From Woeseiaceae bacterium (GTDB lineage Bacteria > Pseudomonadota > Gammaproteobacteria > Steroidobacterales > Woeseiaceae): a DNA stretch of 64,000 bases. Below, in pieces: positions 55,917 through 64,000 of the stretch. Position 1 is the first letter of the stretch. Each line of letters begins with the position of its first letter. The notes beneath the pieces were generated by a model, which worked only from the letters and a program-made list of their open reading frames with translations, was not told the origin of the DNA and ran no database searches. The stretch covers positions 1 through 64,000 of the forward strand of contig JAPKEL010000007.1 in the NCBI GenBank assembly GCA_028822065.1. Direction: 5' to 3'. The translations under genes and the position numbers were made by a program.

Positions 55917-56600
55917 TTAAGACCCTTCAATAAATTTTAATGGATCAACTGGATCACTGTTACGCCGTATCTCAAAGTATAATCTTGGTAATTTCTTCGG
56001 ATCCATGCCCATAGTAGCTATCTTTTGACCTTTAAGTATCCAGTCACCTTCCTTTACATTCAACGCCTGATTATGACCATAAGCACTAAGATAGGTTTTG
56101 TCATGCTCTATAATAACTAACTGTCCATAACCTACCAATCCATTACCCGCATAAACCACACGTCCATCTGAGGCAGCATTAATAGCTTGACCCAGTTTTC
56201 CATCTAACAAAATACCACTAAACAATTTTGAATTCTTAGAGAACCTTCTGGTGACTTTACCTTTTGTAGGACTGGCCCATTTTAAATTCTTATTAGTAAT
56301 TTTAGAATTTATTATTATTTTATTTGATTTAGGCGCAATTTTTTTTATCTTTTCATAACTAGTGGGCCCTGACAGTTTAATGATCTGACCTGGATAAATT
56401 AAACTTTTTGAAGAAATTTGATTCCATGCTATTAGGTCTTGATAATCCAAACCATAACGCCAAGCAATAAAATAAAGCGTTTCTCCAGTACGAACAAAAT
56501 GACGTTTCTCAGAAACCTTTTCCAATTGAATTGAGCTACAGGCAAAAAGAAACAAAGATAAAAATATTAAGCTCATAAACTTCTTGCTAGCAGTCAACAT
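55917..56600 (-). CDS. nlpD: NlpD-type lipoprotein, LysM plus degenerate M23 (LytM) domain
   Basis: An outer-membrane lipoprotein that activates the cell-separation amidase AmiC in E. coli. The signal peptide ends in a lipobox LFAC near 18-21. A LysM module (HFVRTGETLYFIAWRYG near 34-50) is followed by a LytM domain (about 108-225, GRVVYAGNGLVGYG, YLSAYGHNQ). The zinc-binding His/Asp of active M23 enzymes are missing (GILLDGKLGQAI; LYFEIR in place of LHFEIR), as expected for an activator rather than an enzyme. The amidase gene here is at 12288-13604. rpoS, normally next, is absent. Confidence 0.9.
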   Translation of the reverse strand: MLTASKKFMSLIFLSLFLFACSSIQLEKVSEKRHFVRTGETLYFIAWRYGLDYQDLIAWNQISSKSLIYPGQIIKLSGPTSYEKIKKIAPKSNKIIINSKITNKNLKWASPTKGKVTRRFSKNSKLFSGILLDGKLGQAINAASDGRVVYAGNGLVGYGQLVIIEHDKTYLSAYGHNQALNVKEGDWILKGQKIATMGMDPKKLPRLYFEIRRNSDPVDPLKFIEGS

Positions 56601-56639
56601 AATTGTTTTTCCTTACAAAATTAAATCTAATCTTTATCG

Positions 56640-57212
56640 TTATAAATACAAGAATAAAGCGGCTAGGATTAACACAATAAGCCAACCTATAAACTCCACA
56701 TACCTAGTTAGTATTATAGAAATACGCTCACCAAATAAAAATATTATAGCTGCAATTAAAAAAAATCTGGTACCACGACCAAAAGCAGAAAACAAAATAA
56801 ATCCAAATAAATTAATTCCTGTTATTCCAGCAGCAATGGTAAATATTTTATACGGAATAGGTGAAAAACCTGCTAATAAAACTGCCCATAAACCCCATTT
56901 TGCAAACCATTCCTTTGAGAGCTGAAATGCGCCCCAATAGTTTGAATTTATTAGCCATGATTCTAGTACATCAAAAATAAAATACCCTATAAAATAACCA
57001 AACACCCCACCAAGGACTGAAGCTAATGTAGTTAATAAAGCAAAATGCCAAACTTTTTTCTTATTAGCCAAACACATTGGCATTAACATTACATCTGGCG
57101 GGATTGGAAAAAATGAGGATTCAGCAAAACTTAAAATAAATAAATATCGAACGGCTTTCGGCCTGGCCGCCCATGAAATTACCTTTTGATATAAATTATT
57201 AAATATCTTCAT
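56640..57212 (-). CDS. YqaA/DedA-type VTT-domain membrane protein
   Basis: A 190-residue membrane protein of the VTT (DedA/SNARE-associated) type. It has FAESSFFPIPPDVMLMPM near 29-46 and a second signature, LLAGFSPIPYKIFTIAAGI near 112-130, with four to five hydrophobic segments. DedA relatives flip or support undecaprenyl-phosphate and phospholipid trafficking; the function of this subgroup is not settled. It lies between pcm and nlpD in the same direction. Confidence 0.85.
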   Translation of the reverse strand: MKIFNNLYQKVISWAARPKAVRYLFILSFAESSFFPIPPDVMLMPMCLANKKKVWHFALLTTLASVLGGVFGYFIGYFIFDVLESWLINSNYWGAFQLSKEWFAKWGLWAVLLAGFSPIPYKIFTIAAGITGINLFGFILFSAFGRGTRFFLIAAIIFLFGERISIILTRYVEFIGWLIVLILAALFLYL

Positions 57213-57267
57213 AGTTATTAGTTCTTATATATTCTAATCACTTGGTAAATAATCCAAAATTAATTTT

Positions 57268-57933
57268 TTATTTTTCCTTAACTAAAGGTACAAAACTGAC
57301 CGAGCCTAAATTTTTGCTCTCATAATGATCATGATTGCGCTTCACAAGTGTTAATTCCTGCTCTCCTGGTGCTCCAATGGGTATAATTAAGACCCCTCCA
57401 ATATCTAATTGCTCCAATAGATTGCTTGGCAGCTCTGATGCAGCAGCAGCTACAATAATCCCATTATAAAGACCATATTTTGACCACCCTTCCCATCCAT
57501 CACCATGACGAAAATGAACATTATATATATTCATAGTACGTAATCGTTGTTTTGTTTTTAGTAATAAACTTCGAATTCGTTCAATCGTGTAAATTTCCTT
57601 GAAAAATGAAGAAAGGATAGCCGTTTGATAGCCACAACCAGTGCCAACCTCCAGAATACGATCACCATCTACCGAATTTATAAGGGCTTCGGTCATTTTT
57701 GCAACAATAAAGGGCTGACTTATTGTTTGACCTAATCCAATTGGTAGGGCTGTGTCCTCATATGCTCTGGTAGCAAGCGCCTCATCTACAAACAAATGAC
57801 GAGGGATATTGCGAATTTGATCAAGCACAAGGTTGGATCTTATCCCTTGCTCTTTTAATCTTTTAATCAATCTGTCACGAGTTCGATCAGACGTCATTCC
57901 AATACCTTGATTTTGAGGTATTTGCTTACTCAC
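57268..57933 (-). CDS. pcm: Protein-L-isoaspartate O-methyltransferase
   Basis: Repairs aged proteins by methylating isoaspartyl residues with SAM. QTISQPFIVAKMTEAL near 69-84 and the SAM motif ILEVGTGCGYQTAIL near 93-107 are diagnostic; GDGWEGW and GVLIIPIGAPGEQEL follow. It has 221 residues with a short N-terminal addition. Its first 4 bases overlap surE, the conserved surE-pcm coupling. Confidence 0.96.
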   Translation of the reverse strand: MSKQIPQNQGIGMTSDRTRDRLIKRLKEQGIRSNLVLDQIRNIPRHLFVDEALATRAYEDTALPIGLGQTISQPFIVAKMTEALINSVDGDRILEVGTGCGYQTAILSSFFKEIYTIERIRSLLLKTKQRLRTMNIYNVHFRHGDGWEGWSKYGLYNGIIVAAAASELPSNLLEQLDIGGVLIIPIGAPGEQELTLVKRNHDHYESKNLGSVSFVPLVKEK

Positions 57934-58673
57934 TCAGTCAACCATAGTTCCATATCAGATAAAATTTTATGGTTTGTCATATCAATTTGAATAGGAGTAA
58001 TTGATACAGAATTATCAGCTATAGCATAAAAATCTGTCCCAGGTCCAGCATCCTTACCCTCTCCAGGAGGTCCTATTTTATAATTATAAATATTATTTTT
58101 ATTTGACTTCATTATTACTGGTTGTGAAAGATGTCGTGTCCCTAATCTAGTGGCAGCAATTCCATTTAATTCTCGATGACTCTTATCTGGTACATTGATA
58201 TTTAATATCGTATCAGATGGTAACGGATGATCGCTTAATTTCTTAACTATCTGCGTGGTTATTTTTCCTGCTACTTCATAACTATCTGTATTTTTCATAA
58301 TCGAAGAAACTGCAATAGAGGGCAAACCGAGAGCCCGGCCCTCGATAGCAGCAGCCACTGTTCCAGAATATAAAACGTCTTCACCTAAATTTGCACCATG
58401 ATTAATACCGGATATAACCATATCAGGCTCTTTACTCAGAAACCCTGATAAACCTAGATAAACTGTATCTGCTGGCGTACCGTTGACGCAATAAATATTC
58501 TTAGCAATTTTTTCAATCTGCAGCTCTGCGTGAAGAGATAGAGCGCTACTTGAGCCAGAATGGTTTTCCTTTGGTGCAAAAATGATTACCTCGGCAATTT
58601 CTTTCAAATGAGAAGCGAGTATATTAATACCTTCAGCTAAATACCCATCATCATTACTTAATAGAATAATCAT
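57930..58673 (-). CDS. surE: 5'/3'-nucleotidase SurE
   Basis: A metal-dependent phosphatase acting on nucleoside monophosphates and short polyphosphates. The N-terminal LLSNDDGYLAEGI near 4-16 carries the metal-binding Asp pair. SGSSSALSL near 43, SGINHGANLGEDVLYSGTVAAA near 90-111 (given as two family blocks) and ILNINVPD are present. The 247 residues are normal. It is divergent from the Smr gene. Confidence 0.96.
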   Translation of the reverse strand: MIILLSNDDGYLAEGINILASHLKEIAEVIIFAPKENHSGSSSALSLHAELQIEKIAKNIYCVNGTPADTVYLGLSGFLSKEPDMVISGINHGANLGEDVLYSGTVAAAIEGRALGLPSIAVSSIMKNTDSYEVAGKITTQIVKKLSDHPLPSDTILNINVPDKSHRELNGIAATRLGTRHLSQPVIMKSNKNNIYNYKIGPPGEGKDAGPGTDFYAIADNSVSITPIQIDMTNHKILSDMELWLTE

Positions 58674-58779
58674 ATCTAAATTTTACATTTTTCAATATCA
58701 AGCAGCTATATATTTATCATCTATTGTATAATTTAAAATATTAATATTAGTTAAATTAAGTTGCTACACTTAAACGATA

Positions 58780-59343
58780 ATGAGTAAAGGAAAAAATCAT
58801 AATAATAACACTACTATATTAAGCAAAGATGAAATCGAATTATTTCGGACTACAGTCGACGATACGAAACCCATCATAAATCAAAAAAACCCACCTTACC
58901 GTAAAACAATAAAAGCAAAAGCTCTTTTTACGAAAAAAGACAATCAATACGTACTAACAGAAAGCCTAAATGTCGACATTGACCTTCAGGAGGAAAATAA
59001 TAACGATATCTTGAGATTTCAACGTTCAAATATTACTCCAAATATTATGAAAAAATTATCACGTGGTTTTTTTAGTGTCCAAGCCGAGCTAGACCTTCAC
59101 GGAATGACGTCGAATGAAGCGAGTTCAATTTTAAAATCATTCATTAGCGAATCCATTCTAGATAACTTGACATGCGTTAGGGTAATACATGGAAAAGGAT
59201 TAGGCTCGGGCACAAGAGGTCCCGTCCTTAAACAACAAGTTAACCGCTTACTTAGAAGGTGGGATCAAGTCTTAGCTTTTATTTCTGCCCGTCAAGTCGA
59301 TGGTGGAACGGGAGCAGTTTATGTTTTGTTAAGGAAAAACTAA
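58780..59343 (+). CDS. Smr/MutS2-type nuclease-domain protein
   Basis: A 187-residue stand-alone Smr protein similar in length to E. coli SmrA and SmrB. The Smr domain covers about residues 102-187, with LDLHGMTSNEA near 105-115, VIHGKGLGSGTRGPVLK near 135-151 and a final TGAVYVLLRK. Relatives are endonucleases; E. coli SmrB cuts mRNA at collided ribosomes, while others act on DNA, so the substrate is not certain. It lies between surE and ftsB, where many gammaproteobacteria have ispD, ispF and truD. Confidence 0.87.
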   Translation: MSKGKNHNNNTTILSKDEIELFRTTVDDTKPIINQKNPPYRKTIKAKALFTKKDNQYVLTESLNVDIDLQEENNNDILRFQRSNITPNIMKKLSRGFFSVQAELDLHGMTSNEASSILKSFISESILDNLTCVRVIHGKGLGSGTRGPVLKQQVNRLLRRWDQVLAFISARQVDGGTGAVYVLLRKN

Positions 59344-59358
59344 TATTTAGCTTAATAC

Positions 59359-59649
59359 TTACTTTTTCTTTGGCTCTATAATTATATACATAACCTCATC
59401 TTTACCTATTAGGCCTAAGTCTGTCCTTGCCCTTTCCTCTATCGCCTCAATTCCAACTTTTAAATCCTGAATTTCAACCTTTAGTTTTTCATTTCTTATT
59501 CTTAATTGTGCGTTGTTTTTATTTTGAGTTTTTACATTTTCTTGCAAGTTATTCATCTGTTGATATCCATCTTTGGAGATCCATATCTTAATTTGCATAA
59601 ACAAAAAAATCATCGCAAGCAATAATATAATCCAACGAAAGTTTTCCAT
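59359..59649 (-). CDS. ftsB: Cell division protein FtsB
   Basis: A bitopic divisome protein that pairs with FtsL and FtsQ. The 96 residues hold one N-terminal transmembrane helix (about 5-22), then a periplasmic coiled coil (about 30-72), then the conserved end IEERARTDLGLIGKDEVMY near 70-88. It follows eno by 17 bp, the usual eno-ftsB pairing. Confidence 0.93.
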   Translation of the reverse strand: MENFRWIILLLAMIFLFMQIKIWISKDGYQQMNNLQENVKTQNKNNAQLRIRNEKLKVEIQDLKVGIEAIEERARTDLGLIGKDEVMYIIIEPKKK

Positions 59650-59666
59650 AGATCAGCTCATTCTTT

Positions 59667-60953
59667 TTAAACTCTTACAAGGGGCACTGAAAATGCATTC
59701 TCAGGGTCATAAACAGCTTCATCGCCAAGCATCTCTTCAATCCTTAATAGTTGATTATATTTCGCCATTCGATCTGACCTTGACAAGGATCCAGTTTTAA
59801 TTTGTGTAGCCTTTGAACCAACCGCTATATCTGAAATAGTATGATCTGAAGTTTCTCCAGATCGATGTGAAACAATCGCTGAATAATTAGCTGAAATCGC
59901 CAGATCTATGGCATCGAAGGTCTCAGATAAAGTACCTATCTGGTTTGGCTTTATAAGTATAGAATTAGCAATTCTCTTTTCTATTCCCGCCTTAAGAATA
60001 GCAGTGTTTGTTACAAAAAGATCATCTCCTACAAGCTGAATTCGATCACTCATTTTCTTACTCAGAATTGACCACCCTTCCCAGTCAGATTCATCCATCC
60101 CATCCTCAATGGTTATTATCGGATAGGTATCAACCAAATCAGTAAGAAATTCTGAAAATCCTAAGGCATCAAATTCTCGTCCTTCTGACTGAAGGTAATA
60201 CGTATCTTTAGAAAAGAATTCACTACTAGCGACATCCAGTCCTAGTAAAATATCTTTACCACATTTTAGACCGGTTATCTCTACAGCTTCGCAAATAACA
60301 TCAAGGGCAGCACGATTTGATTTTAAATCAGGAGCAAAACCACCTTCATCTCCAACCGCTGTATTTAGGCTTTTCTTCTGTAATACAGATCTAAGTGAAT
60401 GAAAGACTTCCACTCCATGCCTTAATGCCTCTCTAAAAGAATCCGCCCCCACAGGGATAATCATAAACTCTTGTATATCAATACTATTATCTGCATGGGC
60501 ACCACCATTAATAATATTCATCATTGGTATAGGCATAGTATTTTTTTCTCCGAAATATCTGAATAAGGGTATATTTTTTGAAGCTGCAATCGTTTTTGCG
60601 TAAGCCATAGATACTGCAAGTAACGCATTTGCACCTAAGTTACCTTTATTCTCTGTGCCGTCTAATCTTTTTAAAATATTATCGAAATTTTTTTGACTTA
60701 TTATCTCCATGTCAGTAAATTCACTACTAATCACTTCATTAATATTTTTTACAGCATTCATTACTCCCCTTCCAAGGTATCTAGATAAGTCACCATCTCT
60801 TAGCTCAATAGCTTCTCGACTCCCCGTAGAGGCTCCTGAAGGAACCGCTGCACGTCCAAAACTACCATCAGTTAATCTGATTTCCGCCTCTACTGTAGGA
60901 TTCCCCCTTGAGTCGATAATCTCTCTTCCATGAATATTGGATATTGATGTCAC
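59667..60953 (-). CDS. eno: Enolase
   Basis: Interconverts 2-phosphoglycerate and phosphoenolpyruvate; also part of the RNA degradosome in some gammaproteobacteria. [17 protein letters not shown] near 9-25, [19 protein letters not shown] near 36-54, the metal-binding region around [11 protein letters not shown] near 285, LIKPNQIGT near 337 and [10 protein letters not shown] near 367 are all present. The 428 residues are normal. kdsA lies 33 bp upstream. Confidence 0.98.
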   Translation of the reverse strand: MTSISNIHGREIIDSRGNPTVEAEIRLTDGSFGRAAVPSGASTGSREAIELRDGDLSRYLGRGVMNAVKNINEVISSEFTDMEIISQKNFDNILKRLDGTENKGNLGANALLAVSMAYAKTIAASKNIPLFRYFGEKNTMPIPMMNIINGGAHADNSIDIQEFMIIPVGADSFREALRHGVEVFHSLRSVLQKKSLNTAVGDEGGFAPDLKSNRAALDVICEAVEITGLKCGKDILLGLDVASSEFFSKDTYYLQSEGREFDALGFSEFLTDLVDTYPIITIEDGMDESDWEGWSILSKKMSDRIQLVGDDLFVTNTAILKAGIEKRIANSILIKPNQIGTLSETFDAIDLAISANYSAIVSHRSGETSDHTISDIAVGSKATQIKTGSLSRSDRMAKYNQLLRIEEMLGDEAVYDPENAFSVPLVRV

Positions 60954-60986
60954 AATCGACGCCCCCTAAAAATTAAGTGTTATTTT

Positions 60987-61837
60987 CTACTGATCGGACC
61001 ATTCTATCTGGTCCTCGATATAAGCTTTTTTCTTTACCGTTTCATCTAAAGAAATTAAAGTTTCTAGAAGCTCATGCATTCTATTTAATGGCCAAGAATT
61101 TGGGCCATCACTTAAAGCAAGATCAGGATTCTCATGTGTTTCTATAAATAATCCTGCGATACCCACAGCAATTGCAGCCCGAGCGAGTACGGGAACAAAT
61201 TCTCGACACCCTCCTGATTTATAACCTTTGCCTCCCGGTAATTGGACTGAATGAGTAGCATCATAAATTACTGGGCAATTAGTTTTCCTTAAAATGGGCA
61301 AAGATCTCATATCGGATATCAAATTATTGTACCCAAATGTAAAGCCTCTTTCGCAAACCATGATCTCTTTATTCCCAGTTGAATGCGCTTTATTTACAAC
61401 ATTTTGCATTTCATTGGGTGATAAAAACTGACCTTTTTTTATATTTACGGGTTTACCTTGCTTTGCCACATTCAAAATAAAATTAGTTTGCCTGCATAAA
61501 AAAGACGGTGTCTGAAGAACATCAACGACATCAGCAATTTCGTTTAAAGGTGAATCATCGTGAACATCTGTTATAACAGGAATTCCTATTTGAGATTTAA
61601 TTTCAGATAGGATTTTTAGCCCTTCTTCTACACCTGGTCCTCGAAAGCCGTCCTTTGAACTACGATTTGCTTTATCGAAAGAAGATTTATAAACGAATGA
61701 AATACCCAATTTTTGAGTAATTTCTTTTAATTTACCTGCAGTCTCAATGGCTGAGTCTCGGCTTTCTAAAACACAATTTCCAGCTATTAGAAAAAAAGGA
61801 GTATGATTATCAATATTAAAATTTGCCAGTTTCATCA

Positions 61838-61838
<1 letters not shown>
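60987..61838 (-). CDS. kdsA: 3-deoxy-8-phosphooctulonate (KDO-8-phosphate) synthase
   Basis: Condenses arabinose 5-phosphate with phosphoenolpyruvate to make the KDO precursor of LPS inner core. [11 protein letters not shown] near 18-28, [12 protein letters not shown] near 49-60, [17 protein letters not shown] near 110-119 and [11 protein letters not shown] near 194 are typical. The N-terminal NCV form suggests a metal-independent or -dependent type that I cannot decide by eye. The start overlaps the last base of pyrG. Confidence 0.96.
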
Positions 61839-63682
<1,844 letters not shown>

Positions 63683-64000
63683 CTAAGACAGTACTAGCTT
63701 AGGTTTCTGATGCCACTTAAAAGAACAGCCATTAAGTTTAGAAAATTTTTCCGCAACCCAAAAATCAGCAACACAAACTATTTCATTATCATATATTAAT
63801 ATAGGAATTCTATTTCTCATCCATGGAAAAATTTTTTTTTCTTGCAATAATTTCTTTAATTTTCGATTATGAACACTATCAATGGGACGTATATTTTCAC
63901 CACCTTCTCTAAAAACAATAGCCAAGCCTTGTTTTGCAATTTCTTTATCGATACCCCAATTATCTGAATGCACCAATGAGATACTTCCCATTCCAATACC
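63683..64000 (-). CDS. tilS: tRNA(Ile)-lysidine synthase TilS, C-terminal part (start beyond window)
   Basis: TilS converts C34 of tRNA-Ile(CAU) to lysidine so that it reads AUA. Only the C-terminal substrate-binding domain lies in the window: FREGGENIRPIDSVHNRKLK, then KIFPWMRNRIPILIYDNEIV and VADFWVAEKF, which match the TilS C domain. The frame is open to base 64000, so the ATG at 63991 is internal. The tilS-pyrG order is conserved in gammaproteobacteria. Confidence 0.87.
   Translation of the reverse strand, partial: GIGMGSISLVHSDNWGIDKEIAKQGLAIVFREGGENIRPIDSVHNRKLKKLLQEKKIFPWMRNRIPILIYDNEIVCVADFWVAEKFSKLNGCSFKWHQKPKLVLS

Overview
The window is a gene-dense, AT-rich chromosomal segment. 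It reads as the core genome of a Gram-negative gammaproteobacterium. Support comes from several classic gammaproteobacterial neighbourhoods: rnr-rlmB-rpsF, tsaE-amiB-miaA-hflX-hflK-hflC-yjeT-purA, pcnB-folK-panB-panC, lptF-lptG, pepA-holC-valS, mfd-csiV, lepA-lepB-rnc-era-recO-pdxJ-acpS, sdhCDAB-sdhE, lysS-prfB-recJ, surE-pcm-nlpD and tilS-pyrG-kdsA-eno-ftsB. Genes are separated by very short gaps or 1-17 bp overlaps, and two convergent pairs overlap at their 3' ends. This, with the missing neighbours below, suggests a compact or streamlined genome. I cannot name the genus. No phage, insertion sequence, CRISPR array or defence island is visible.

Layout. 1-3.5 kb (minus): RNase R, RlmB and ribosomal protein S6, with what looks like an S6:S18 autoregulatory leader in front of rpsF. 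3.6-5.4 kb (plus): tRNA-Leu(CAG) and an alanine/sodium symporter. 5.4-14.1 kb (minus): a patatin-like lipase, purA and the hflCK/hflX/miaA/amiB/tsaE cluster. Compared with the usual order, mutL and hfq are absent from this cluster and nnr survives only as a broken fragment (14106-14300). 14.5-15.6 kb (plus): queG. 15.6-19.8 kb (minus): pantothenate, folate and poly(A) polymerase genes. 20-25.8 kb: envelope genes (sulfatase-fold phosphotransferase, dgkA, MAPEG, RDD, lptFG). 26-35.9 kb (plus): pepA, holC, valS, mfd and an unusual CsiV protein fused to VCBS/cadherin-like domains.

35.8-45.1 kb (minus): lepA-lepB-rnc-era-recO-pdxJ-acpS, then an exonuclease, rlmD and nagZ. 45.2-49.3 kb (minus): the succinate dehydrogenase operon. 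It starts with a 53-residue SdhAF4-like (DUF1674) gene at 49105-49266 and ends with sdhE and a glutaredoxin-like gene; ygfZ is divergent to it. 50.2-55.5 kb (minus): lysS, prfB with its programmed +1 frameshift, recJ and an RpfE-like gene. 55.5-64 kb: an Mth938-like gene, nlpD, a VTT membrane protein, pcm, surE, an Smr protein, ftsB, eno, kdsA, pyrG and the end of tilS.

Functionally the window covers translation and tRNA/rRNA modification, nucleotide and cofactor synthesis, LPS assembly, peptidoglycan remodelling, recombination/repair and respiratory complex II assembly. The best candidates for something unusual are the CsiV fusion, the triple erosion of the tsaE-hflX cluster (nnr, mutL, hfq), the repeat tail on ribosomal protein S6 and the small SdhAF4-like gene heading the sdh operon. 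I did not find a multi-gene system of clearly unknown type.
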